From NCBI GenBank assembly GCA_018292915.2, contig JACVVK020000015.1:2184001-2248000 (forward strand): a stretch of DNA of 64,000 nucleotides, in the 5' to 3' direction. The stretch is from Batillaria attramentaria (taxonomy: Eukaryota > Mollusca > Gastropoda > Batillariidae). The notes under the pieces were generated by a model, which was not told the origin of the DNA, searched no databases, and saw nothing but the letters and a program-made list of their open reading frames with translations. A program made the translations under genes and the position numbers. Every line of letters begins with the position of its first letter. Within the stretch, counting starts at the first letter, position 1. Positions 10,386 to 22,119 of the stretch are shown piece after piece.

Positions 10386-13300
10386 TTAGTGTGCTGTCGA
10401 TGTTAAAAGTTTTTTGGTGGTGATTGGTCCAAGTGGGGGTGACGGCTGCATGTATCCTGTGTTGCTCTGATTTGTGTCACGCAAAACTGTCTCCTGGGTA
10501 CCAGGCGGAGCCCTGCTCAACAGCTGGTCAGCATAAAACAGTGCCTGAAAATACAAATAAAAATAAAACCCTCCATAAATCAGTTTTCTGATTCTTAAAG
10601 ACTGGGTGAAAGTATGAATTCATTTCTGTTTGCAGCAATTGAAGCCAAAAAAAAACAAAACAAAACAAAAAACCCCAAAACAAACAAACCACTTGTAACA
10701 GGGTTTGCCACCCAATACTACCTTTTTGTGACATGATTTTTTTTTTTTTTTCCGTGCGGTCACCAAACCAAAAACCCAGTGACAGACAAGGTAGACGATT
10801 CACACAGGAGCATCTCGCAAACTGAAATGACCATGAACAAAATATTCGTACCTGCCAACCCCCAGTTTTTTTGTTTTTTTTAAAAATATCCAACCCCCCC
10901 CCGGTTGGAAATGTGTTTTTGCTGTACCTCAACAGGAAGAACACAAAAAATGCACCACCATAATTTTTGTTGTACATACCTTAGGAGCGCTGACTGTCTG
11001 CACAGCCACAGAACGTGTGAGGACTTTGCGTAGCCCTCCCAGTCGTGTTGTGGCGGACAAGTTCTGCGTGGCCTCCAGGAAGGTGGGGATGTTGTGCTTG
11101 GGCCGAGGAATCAGCCCCAGGTCTCCCAGACTGTAGTGCGGCAATGTGCTTCCCTTAGCCAGTGGAGACATTTGCATGTCTCTGTAAGGTACAGAGAAGT
11201 CTATCAGTGGACAAAGTGCTTCCCTCAGCCAGTGGAGACATTTGCATGTCTATGTAAGGTACAGAGAAGTCTATCAGTGGACAGAGTGCTTCCCTCAGCC
11301 AGTGGAGACATTTGCATGTCTCTGTAAGGTACAAAGAAGTCTATCAGCGGACAGAGTGCTTCCCTTAGCAAGTTGAGACATCTGCATGTCTCTGTAAGGT
11401 ACAAAGAAGTCTATCAGCGGACAGAGTGCTTCCCTTAGCAAGTTGAGACATCTGCATGTCTCTGTAAGGTACAAAGAAGTCTATCAGTGGACAGAGTGCT
11501 TCCCTTAGCAAGTTGAGACATCTGCATGTCTCTGTAAGGTACAGAGAAGTCTATCAGTGGACAGAGTGCTTCCCTTAGCAAGTTGAGACATCTGCATGTC
11601 TCTGTAAGGTACAGAGAAGTCTATCAGTGGACAAAGTGCTTCCCTTAGCAAGTGGAGACACTTGCATGTCTCTGTAAAGTACAGAGAAGTTTATCAGTGG
11701 ACAGAGTGCTTCCCTTAGCAAGTTGAGACATCTGCATGTCTCTGTAAGGTACAAAGAAGTCTATCAGTGGACAGAGTGCTTCCCTTAGCAAGTTGAGACA
11801 TCTGCATGTCTCTGTAAGGTACAAAGAAGTCTATCAGTGGACAGAGTGCTTCCCTTAGCAAGTTGAGACATCTGCATGTCTCTGTAAGGTACAAAGAAGT
11901 CTATCAGTGGACAGAGTGCTTCCCTTAGCAAGTGGAGACATCTGCATGTCTCTGTAAGGTACAGAGAAGTCTATCAGCGGACAGAGTGCTTCCCTTAGCA
12001 AGTGGAGACATCTGCATGTCTCTGTAAAGTACAGAGAAGTCTATCAGTGGACAGAGTGCTTCCCTTAGCAAGTGGAGACATCTGCATGTCTCTGTAAAGT
12101 ACAGAGAAGTCTATCAGTGGACAGAGTGCTTCCCTTAGCAAGTTGAGACATCTGCATGTCTCTGTAAAGTACAGAGAAGTCTATCAGTGGACAGAGTGCT
12201 TCCCTTAGCAAGTGGAGACATCTGCATGTCTCTGTAAAGTACAGAGAAGTCTATCAGTGGACAGAGTGCTTCCCTTAGCAAGTGGAGACATCTGCATGTC
12301 TGTAAAGTACAGAGAAGTCTATCAGTGGACAGAGTGCTTCCCTTAGCAAGTGGAGACATCTGCATGTCTCTGTAAGGTACAAAGAAGTCTATCAGCGGAC
12401 AGAGTGCTTCCCTTAGCAAGTGGAGACATCTGCATGTCTCTGTAAGGTACAAAGAAGTCTATCAGCGGACAGAGTGCTTCCCTTAGCAAGTTGAGACTCT
12501 GCATGTCTCTGTAAGGTACAGAGAAGTCTATCAGCGGACAGAGTGCTTCCCTTAGCAAGTGGAGACATCTGCATGTCTCTGTAAAGTACAGAGAAGTCTA
12601 TCAGTGGACAGAGTGCTTCCCTTAGCAAGTGGAGACATCTGCATGTCTCTGTAAAGTACAGAGAAGTCTATCAGTGGACAGAGTGCTTCCCTTAGCAAGT
12701 TGAGACATCTGCATGTCTCTGTAAAGTACAGAGAAGTCTATCAGTGGACAGAGTGCTTCCCTTAGCAAGTGGAGACATCTGCATGTCTCTGTAAAGTACA
12801 GAGAAGTCTATCAGTGGACAGAGTGCTTCCCTTAGCAAGTTGAGACATCTGCATGTCTCTGTAAAGTACAGAGAAGTCTATCAGTGGACAGAGTGCTTCC
12901 CTTAGCAAGTGGAGACATCTGCATGTCTCTGTAAGGTACAAAGAAGTCTATCAGCGGACAGAGTGCTTCCCTTAGCAAGTGGAGACATCTGCATGTCTCT
13001 GTAAGGTACAAAGAAGTCTATCAGCGGACAGAGTGCTTCCCTTAGCAAGTTGAGACATCTGCATGTCTCTGTAAGGTACAAAGAAGTCTATCAGCGGACA
13101 GAGTGCTTCCCTTAGCAAGTGGAGACACTTGCATGTCTCTGTAAAGTACATAGCAGTCTTATCAGTGGACAAAGTGCTTCCTTTAGCCATTGGAGACACT
13201 TGCATGTCTCTGTAAAACACAGAGAAGGCTATCAGCGGACAGAGTGCTTCCCTTAGCAAGTGGAGACAATTTGCATGTCTGTAAAGTACAGAGAAGGCTA

Positions 13301-16300
13301 TCAGTGGAAAATTCCCAGTCAGGAAAAAATCTACTCAAACCTGTCACTCAAGAGACTGCTGAAATGAGCTGCTGTGTGGGGTTAGGATAGTTTTACCCTC
13401 GGCTGTCAATGTCATGAGCTAGATGGGAGTAAAGATTTTGTTTTTGTTTTGCACCCCTTTGTTGCCCTTCCTGTGATATCCTTTCGTAGCGGAAGTGGAT
13501 GTGAAACTCCAACCAAGCTACGACAGGCAAGAGACATGGGATTCCCACTGCACCCTCGACCAAGAACAAAATGGAAAAAATGTGTCGGTTACAGCTAAAG
13601 TCACAAAGGCCAGCAGCAGAGAAGGTAAACCGTGCTCCTTTTAACTCACCCTTTACGGAAAGCCCTTGCACTGGTAGGCATTCGAACCGGTGGTGCACCA
13701 GTCTGGTTGAACTGTTTGCCAAGGATGGCTGGGTCAGGCCCCAAGCCGACAGCCGCGGCCGAGTTCAGGATGTTCAGAAGCTGTTCCAGCATGTGATCCC
13801 GCCGCTCAACATCGCTGAGCTCCTCCTCACCTTCTGGTGCGGTTCTCTAGAAAAATGGGAAGACGTGATGCTGTTAGCACACAGTTCAGTATGGGAGGTT
13901 CTGTAGGTGTGAACCAATGTACTTGTCATGTTCCAACTGTCGGTTTTCTAAGTTTGGTGTTTCTGTTGCATTTACTTTCTGAGAAATTGAGGTTGAGCAC
14001 ACTGTGTTCATCTACCTCTGCGGTTGATTTGACTGATCACACTGTATGAGCCGACAGGTCAAATGTACTGCCCCCCACGCCCCCTCAAATACACACACAC
14101 ACACACACACACACAATGAAAACAAATTCAGACAGCTCAGTTGCTGAGCTGACCCTTTGCATTATATACTAATGCTTACTGTGTTAGTAGACGCTTTTTG
14201 ATTAGTCTTACCTGATTTACACACTTCAAGAAAAAGAAAACGAGTCTCTATACCGTACATTTTTAATTTTCACTAAGCCCGCAGTTCCTTTTCTTACGCT
14301 TACCGTTAGCGCTCCTCTCAAAGCCCCTGCGGCCTGGGACAGTATTTCCTCCAGTTTGCACTTGTTGGCCATTGTCTGCTCCAGACTTTTCCGCGTCTTC
14401 TCTAGGGCATCCTCCAGGGCCTCATTCTCTTTGTTCAGCTGCTGTATATCCTCCCTAGACCAAGGAAAGAAAAAGGATGTTTAAACTCTTACCCTGGTGC
14501 ACCATCTCTGACATGTATGCTAGGTAAGGCAACCGTCTTAAGTGGACTCAGGTTCTCCTGCTCAAAAGTTGATGAATATTAATAATCTAAGCCGATCCTG
14601 CCAACAGTGATCACAGAATAAATAAGGGATTCTTAATACCTTTCCCATGTTTTCTAATGAGGCAGTGCAATATTAGTAAATACACCCCCCAAAAAAAAAC
14701 AAAAAAACAAACAAACAAAACACAACAACAACCCCCCCCCCCCCCAAAAAAAAAACAAAAAAAACACAACAACAACAACAAAAACAAACCCTCTGCTGAT
14801 TTCTGTGGAATTGGTGTACAGGTATTTAAGATTTACCCTGGCGACTGCTACGGACACCTAGCGACCCTGACCTTGTGGAGTTGACCTGTTGACGTAGCAG
14901 TTCTGCTTCTGCCTCCACCTCCTGGTGCTCCTGGTCCCTCAACTCCAGGTCAGCGATTGCCTCCTCTTGGTTGCGGCACTTCTCCGTCAGCATGCGGATG
15001 ATCTGCAGTCGGTACACACAGCTTAGATGAGAGTTGGCATGCATCATTGGAGCACCGGTTTATTCATTTCTAGTGTCAAAACACTCAACATTTCTTTATT
15101 TGTTGTGTCAGCAGGATGCGTACACTGTAATTTCTGTCTGAGGCATACAAACTAATCAATGCTCTTTTCTGTGAGTAGGAGAAAATAGTGGTAAGATCAG
15201 GAAGTTGAATACATGTACAGATGTAGGATTGAAGAGCTCCAGTCGGGGATGTTTTAGTTGTAAGCTCTTGCGTGTAAAGCAAGAGAGTCTAACTTATCCC
15301 TCCATTGTCTGTCATTTTGCTTGTGACAAGTTTTGCAGGGCTAAGCTGTTTTGCTTTAAGAAGATAATAATGAGTATTGTATAGGCGCTTTACCCAATTT
15401 CATGAATCGGCTCAAAGCGCCGCGAACTGAACCCAACACGCACGATGTGAATCACACGCATTCTCTCACACACTGGACATAAACACATTACAATCACGTG
15501 GTGCGAAGGGACAGCTCAGCTATTTAAATTTCGGAATTTAGAATTGCACTTATTTTTCAAATATTGTGGGCTGAACATTTCCAAAGCAGAGGGGGGAGGA
15601 AGCCCGAGTACCCGGAGAGAACCCCCGACAATCTGCCCGAACGAACGGTGCCAGGTACGAGAAGGAAAAATTCCTTGCCCCAAGTGGGACTCGAACCCCT
15701 GACCTCTCGCATTGGTGACAAGTCTCTTAACGACTAGACCACCGACCATCCCTTCTTACACGTTGGCTGGGTGGGCCTTACCTTTTTTAGCTGACCTCAC
15801 TATATGCACACAGAAAGCTGCTGAGACAGGCAGCAATGGATGAAAGCAACACAGCATTCACATGGGCTACAGCAGAAATCCCACTTGCCTTCTGACTGCT
15901 GTGGTTTTTCTTGGCCAGTTCCTTCTCGTTTGCCTCCAGCAGCTCGATCTGCTGTTTCTGTTTCTTCTCTTTCGCCTTCAGTTCATCGTTCTCCTGAATC
16001 AGCTCCATGGTCTTGTCCGACATTTTGGCCAGCTGCGCGTTGATGGACACGTTTTCTCGGATCGTTCGTTTGGTCGTCTCGGCCATCTGTTTGTTGGAAA
16101 CTTTACGGAATTCAGCAGCCACCTGGTTCACTCGGAGAATCATTTCCTTTTTTAGCCTGTGGAAAAATTCACAGAAGAATTGTGATCATCATGTGCTTGA
16201 GCTGACTGAAATCAGATTCTTTCAGACCGTCTCAGGTATGAAAATGATAATCAACTGTACTTACATAGTGCAAAATTCTCACAAAATGACTCAATGCGCG

Positions 16301-18894
16301 TACTCCCGCACTCAAACCAACAAATATGCAAACACACACACCCCGCAGCAGCTGAATCAGGAGGAAGTAAGTGGGCCTAGTTGAAAGCCAGCCGGAACAG
16401 ATGCGTTTTCAAGTCAGACTTGAAACAATCTATGTCCGACTGGTCTCTCAGGCCGGCAGGTAGTGTGTTCCACAGTGACGGGGCAGCAAAGCTAAACGCG
16501 CGCTCGCCAACTGTTTTGAGGTTTCGACAAGGAACTTTCAACAGTTTTTCAGAAGAAGAACGAAGAGCGTGTGACAGAACTGAAGGTGAGAGTTTTATCT
16601 CGTCTACAAAGTTAAAATTCATTGCCATGCAACCTGAGGTGTTGAATAAGGGTAAGCAGTTTCTGCTGCACTTCAGTAATGAACCTTGACATTAATGAGA
16701 AAGGAACAGAAAAAAAATTGCAGTGAAAAGGTCTGTTATGATCAGAGGCACAACTCGCTGCAAAAATATACCCTCTATCCTGCATGTTAGTGTGTCTCTG
16801 TCTCTCTCTAGAGCACACATGCGCGCACACACTCACAGATACACAACCATCACACACCTGTCCTTGTCCATGACGGCCTTTTTCTCAAGGGTGTATATAG
16901 CTTCCTTGTGGTCCTGATCTTTCTGTTTGAGTTCATCCTCCAGCATGGCGAACTTGGCCATCAGGTCTTCCTTCTGAACTTTGAATTCCTCCAACGATGC
17001 CAGCTTCCCTCCTGCACAGATAAGAGCACACGTCAGCATATCGTTTCTACTGTATATCTCACTACCCTTGCCTTTTCACACACATACGCAAATATGTGTA
17101 TATGTTGCATGTGATGAAAACAAGCCAAGACTCCAGCTTGGGGTCCAGACAGACTGGAACCTGTAAACCAACTTACCAAACATGATGACTACTGATACTG
17201 CACTGCACAGACTGCTGTGCTAAAAACGGATGTCACTTGTGTATGTATACATACACCATGATGGCTGCTAGGCTTTACTCTTACATTTCAACAGACTGTT
17301 GCTGTTTTGCTATTTGGGGTGATCTTCCTCTGATACTGTATACCAATTTCAATACTTTGAGATCCTTTTTAGAAGAGCCACAGATGTTCAAAAAAAAAAT
17401 GGTGAAAGCTTTTTGATGGTATTTTTGAAAAGTGTGAAAAGAAAAGGAAGAGCAAGACAAAAACAGAGACAGACAAAATGAAAGGAAAGGGTTCAAACCT
17501 AAGATCATGTTTTCTGATGTAAGCTGGTCCTTCATCTCCTGGTATTCATTTCGCTGCTGCTGGATCTGGAGCTCGTACTGTTCGCGCTCATTATCTCTTG
17601 TCTGCTGCAAGCCAATGTAGCGGTCATTCAGGTCTGCAATCTCGTCAGCTGCAAGGGTATGTGATTATCTCTGTAAGTCGGTTCCAAGTGAAAAGTGAAA
17701 TTGAATGTAGGTATCATATTAACATTCGCCCACATCAAACAGTGTGGATGAGAAATTTTGAAAACAAATTTTGCAAGTTTGAACAATCTATCATTAGCAG
17801 ACAAGTATGTCATGCATTTACAAAGTATGGTAATGCGCATTATAAAGAAATCTTTGCTGTTAATTTTTCATGGATGCGATCTGGGGAGCACGGGGATTGG
17901 GGATCTGAAAATGTAAGAAATAAACATAAATATGGGACCTGCAAAAATACTGGGAACATAGTTATCATAGTGTTATGAAAACAGAAACAACAACGAAATC
18001 AACAACAACAACAACAAAAAACACAATATTTTCTTGAAAAAAAAAAAAAATGTGTTTTGAAGTGACAAAAATCAAACAAGCTGTACATACTTTTTGATTC
18101 CACCTGTCTCTTCCAGAAGGCAATAACGTCTCTCTTCTCTGTCTCATTTTGCACAAACTTCTCATTAAACTGGCCATTGGCAACCTCCAGCTCATCACAC
18201 TTGTGCTGGTATCTGTAACAACAGTGACATTGTTTTATGATCATGCAGCGCAAAGGAAGACAAACCCCTGTGGTGATATATCAGGTTGTTATTATATACT
18301 TGTGACATTTCTATACTAACCCCCATTAAACAGTCAAGCAGATATACAGCAAATTACACTGATTTCGCTTTTCAAGTTCTATCGTCTAAGAATTGGTACT
18401 GATTATGCAGACAATGTTTTCAGTTGTGCAACATGTTGCAAGTTGTTTTTGATCCTGTGATGTGTAGCCTATGAAACAGAATGTGTGCTGCTGAAATCCT
18501 GTCAGACAAGGACAGTAGGCTCTATTGTTTTCCGAACAAGATGACTACGGGAAGAATGAAATATGTGCCACTTATGCTGATGCCATGACAATCTCATACA
18601 ATATTAAAAGCCCTGTATGTCCCTTCAAAGGCACAGAAGGAAAAGCATATGGAGGCTATACGTGTGTACTGCAACTGGGCGAAAGTTAATTTGTTACCAA
18701 ACAAACAGCGGTAGTAACAGACAGAAATCTCACCTCGCTAATCTGTTCTCTAGATCTTTGATCTGCACCATGAAAAACTCCTTGGTCATTTCATTGACGG
18801 GCTCTCCTGTGAACTTCGGAGTTCCGCGGCCTGATTTCTTGCCGCTCTTTTTCCCCTTCTTCTTCCCCTTCCCACTCTTTTTCTTGGGCGGCAT
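10386..18894 (-). CDS. CFAP157: Cilia- and flagella-associated protein 157 (CFAP157)
   Basis: Ten coding exons in transcript order: 18734-18894, 18091-18212, 17499-17648, 16858-17011, 15889-16156, 14872-15002, 14304-14454, 13650-13846, 10980-11181, 10386-10544. They sum to 1695 nt (564 aa) with all phases consistent; human CFAP157 is about 520 aa. The N-terminus is Lys/Gly-rich (MPPKKKSGKGKKKGKK). It is followed by a long coiled coil with family signatures: FFMVQIKDLENRLARYQ, EMKDQLTSENMILGGKLA, LEKKAVMDKDRLKKEM and AAEFRKVSNKQMAETTKR. The conserved C-terminal motif YSLGDLGLIPRP is in exon 9. CFAP157 acts at the basal body and in sperm flagellum assembly in mouse (family knowledge). Oddities: intron 5 uses a GC donor (AAG|GCAAGT); intron 8 contains a minisatellite of its own exon 9 acceptor. 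The divergent neighbour is PIGC, the convergent one OGG1. The exon 6 donor (AG|GTCAGG) was chosen because it is the one that keeps frame. Confidence 0.95.
11153..13312 (-). repeat. 70-bp minisatellite carrying the CFAP157 exon 9 splice acceptor
   Basis: About 31 head-to-tail copies of a 70-bp unit, one 68-bp copy near 12300. The leftmost unit contains the real 5' end of CFAP157 exon 9 (acceptor CTTACAG at 11182-11188 then AGACATGCAAATG). Every other unit repeats this acceptor as CTTTACAG or CTTACAG with a CT-rich stretch before it, followed by about 25 nt of exon-like sequence. No strong GT donor is seen in the unit. Variants (GTACAG/GTACAA, CAGTGG/CAGCGG, AGTGG/AGTTG) are scattered among the copies. 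Confidence 0.95.
15365..15752 (-). mobile_element. tRNA-derived SINE, family A, copy 2 (full head)
   Basis: Read on the minus strand, it begins with a tRNA-like head (GGTGGTCTAGTCGTTAAG as box A region, GGTTCGAGTCCC as box B). It continues with the family A body and ends at CAATACTCATTATTATC. This is the most complete of the three copies. It sits in CFAP157 intron 5 in gene orientation. Confidence 0.88.
16257..16628 (-). mobile_element. 3' end of LINE, copy 2, with 83-codon ORF remnant
   Basis: An open stretch on the minus strand ends in FSFAAPSLWNTLPAGLRDQ, then [15 protein letters not shown] and a stop, the usual end of a LINE ORF2. The 3' UTR matches copy 1 at 282-665. It lies in CFAP157 intron 4. 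It is a relic: no reverse-transcriptase core is present. Confidence 0.75.
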
Positions 18895-19275
18895 CTTGAT
18901 ACGATTACAGGGAACTCACTATACACAACGATGAAGTGAAACACGCAGGGTAAGGGCTACATGTACGTGTGTATTATTATTCTCCTGCCCTCCTGTCCTC
19001 AGTCCTCCATGTTGTTTGCTGACGGTGGTTTCCAAGGATTGCGGTCGGAAAACCTGGATACGACTAGATCTTGGATTCTTCCACCAAGCCTAAACATTGT
19101 CTTCCATTATTCTGCTGGGTCATGGGGTTAACTAACAAATACAATTACTCAAAGGAAATTATGACAGTTTATCGGGCAGAGAGCTAAAGGGCAAAAATGT
19201 ATAAACTTCAAGGCTGAGTTGGAAATGAGAAACGTCCACCTATCCAGCTTTACAGTAAGTCACATGACCGGTAAG
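18895..19275. promoter_or_regulatory. Bidirectional promoter region CFAP157/PIGC
   Basis: Only 381 bp separate the two start codons on opposite strands, so both 5' UTRs and both promoters must fit here unless there are unseen 5' exons. No TATA box is seen. The PIGC start lies in AAGATGGCGGGCG, a close match to the YY1 motif that overlaps start codons of many TATA-less animal genes. No clear RFX X-box was found by eye. Confidence 0.6.
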
Positions 19276-22075
19276 ATGGCGGGCGTCCGCAAATGGCGAA
19301 AAATTTTGTACGAGGACCAAGGAGTTGCAGATAACTACGTTGATTCATCTTTTCTGGAAGAACTGAAGAAGAATTGTAAGCTTATCATCTATAAAATGAA
19401 TTTCCGAGTCACATTTTTTTCATTCACTATGTAGACATTCAGCGCTATCGGTTGTATACATATTGAGCACCAGGTAAACGTGGCCTCAAGTCGGAGGTGC
19501 ATTGCGTGCATGACCGCAAGTGAGCAGTCCGTAACCTCGGACCGCACAGGTGTGAGCTCTGTCGGGCCCGTTAGCCCGTGGACAGCATTGCGTATAGATC
19601 TATGTTACCGGTTTGGGAAGGAGAGCCGTACAAGATGCCGACTAGTGGCTGGTGTGTCTCATCTTGCACTTTTCAGCCAAATTTCCTATCTTTACAGCAA
19701 AAAAAAAAAAAAAAAAAGTTTCAGTTGAAGAAGAACAAAACAAGAAACGGAGGAAGGAGTGTGGATGGAAAAAAGGTTTATGCCAAGCTGGCAACATACA
19801 CTGATAGGCGTAAACGTGTATCAAACAGAAGCAATCCAGGTGTAACTCAGTATTTTTACCTTTAGTGCCTGGAGAGGCCACCAAGTGCCTGTCAAATCGT
19901 TACAATTTGTTTCATTCAGCGGGGCTCTGCTCCTGGACTGGGTTTTAATCCTTTTTTTCTCAACAATTCCCCAGCCTGAACACAACTGGCTGCACAACAC
20001 AGCCCTACCTGACATAACTAATAAAAGTTAGTAATATTGTAATAACTTGCTGAAAATTGATGCTGTTTGACAGGATTTAGCCTCCCACCAGGTTAGATAT
20101 ACGGCTGTAGATATAATTACAGTCTGTGGAGGTGGCCATAATTCTTACAGGGAGAGGCATTGAAAGTTACAGAAAAATCATGCTATTACGATTTCTTTTC
20201 TTCAGTAAATACAAGAACGTACGACTATCCAACACTGCTAGTGGAATCTGGGATCATAACACAACAGCTAAGCAGGTAAGTCATGCTCTGCAATTGAAAA
20301 GAATACATTTTACTGTTTTGTTTTTGTTGAAAAGTATGATGTATGTTGTCACACTGCCATACAGAACTGCCGTGTAATGGGAAAACCCATAAATCTGTAA
20401 GTTTTTTCGTGTGTGTGTGTGGAAAAAGACCATTATGTTAATGTCTTTCATCTTGAAATCACCCCTTTTCCCATCAAATGATGTCATGGACTTATTGTGT
20501 CGTGCCACTGCACGGCAGAGAGGCAGCCAGTTTGTCTTCAGCGGAAGTAGTGTTTGTCATTTCCTCTAGATTCCTGGAGCATTTTCCAAAACCCACTGTA
20601 TGGCCTAAATGCTTCATTAGAATTCTGCAATGAAGCTAAAATATAAGGTCGGTGTGTCTGAAGTCCTCAATGAGTTTCTGCTTGGGCTTCAATTTTTGAC
20701 TGACTAAAAAAATTTATAAAAACTCACACGGTCACAGTTGTAAAATGACCCCTAGTTTGGTAAATTTATACAGGGTCTTGGATAGTCTGTGGACTGCACT
20801 GGTTTCAAGACTCTTATACTGTTTTCTTGTTTCATGTCTCACTGTTTTCAGTGCTACGTACATGTATTATAATTGAAGCCTTTCTCTGTGTCAAGCAGAC
20901 CAGAAACAAGGCCATGCACTGACATAAGATTTCAAACCAAGGCGCACACATAGAGACATCGCAACCAAGGAACCTGCCTCTGTGGCACCAAATCGCCCGA
21001 ACGCATGAAATGCACGGTACATAGTAGGGTCACCTTGCCATCCTCTTTGTATCGTCTTTCTCTGTGTATTTTCAGTGTCTGCATTTTTGTGGTGAGCTTT
21101 CTGTACATGGAAGAAAAGTGGTTGTCTCCCCATTCCTTGGTATTGTCTACTTCCCTTTGCACCCTTGTGCTTTACATCGTCAACGCCAAGCTGACAGGGG
21201 AGGAGGAAGAAGAAGAGAAGTCCCAGAGAACATGTAAGATATTTAATTCAGTTGTATTAATCAAATTATTAACACATTTTGTACCTGGATGAGTGTCCCA
21301 TGATTTTTACTCTTTTTTTTTTCTTTTCGGTTTTGGCCCAGTATGGGAAAATCGGGCAAAATTTATGGTTTCTTAATGACTCTTGCTGGAGCAAACACGA
21401 GTATAATCAAAGTGCAACCCTCCCACTAAGCCAAATTTAAATCCTGAATTATGATTTTTTTTTTTTTTTAAAGTGAGGGGATTGGTGCACAACCCCAAAG
21501 TTACTTGGTAGGCTATGAATTGAGGAAAAAGCTTCGGTGTTCTAAAAGACAGTCTTTTTTTTGTACTGCTAAATCACACACACACAACACACACACACAC
21601 ACACACATAAAATGATATATATCTCTATATCTCTCTCTTGGCATTTCCTCTGACATACAATATACTATTCATCACTCTTGACTGAGCATTATCTTTGACT
21701 TTTATTTCATCTCTTCGTAGAAATTTGGCAAGTCCATATATACCCTTCAAGGCCTTGTTCGGGGCCTCTGCCAGCAGTACTTGGTTTAACATGAAATATA
21801 TGTGAAATATATATGTGTAATCATATAATACTGTGTTGTCTGAGATCTCTGCTAATTTGGTAATGCGTATTTCCAGATGTGGATGACGTGAAGACAGCAG
21901 TTCTGTTTCTCGGTGTGAGTTTTATGCTGTCACCAGTGTTGGTGTCACTGACAGAGACGATCAGCACAGATACCATCTACGCCATGACGACCGTCATGCT
22001 TCTGGCAAACCTTCTGTTCCATGACTATACAGCAGCTCCTAGCACGTAAGTTTCTTAATAAATGAGTGGGTGAGA

Positions 22076-22119
<44 letters not shown>

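Noticed and set aside
12135..13259. Several minus-strand open frames of 71-105 codons
   Set aside because: They are chains of the 70-bp unit in CFAP157 intron 8, each ending at the TGC TAA that appears in one of three phases.
14826..14871. Alternative exon 6 end of CFAP157 at the GGTAAAT donor (14837)
   Set aside because: It leaves one nucleotide, which puts exon 7 (EDIQQLNKENEAL) out of frame; the donor at 14872 keeps frame.
15680..15752. Possible tRNA gene on the minus strand
   Set aside because: It is the head of a repeated SINE family with copies at 6991 and 47664, not a single tRNA.
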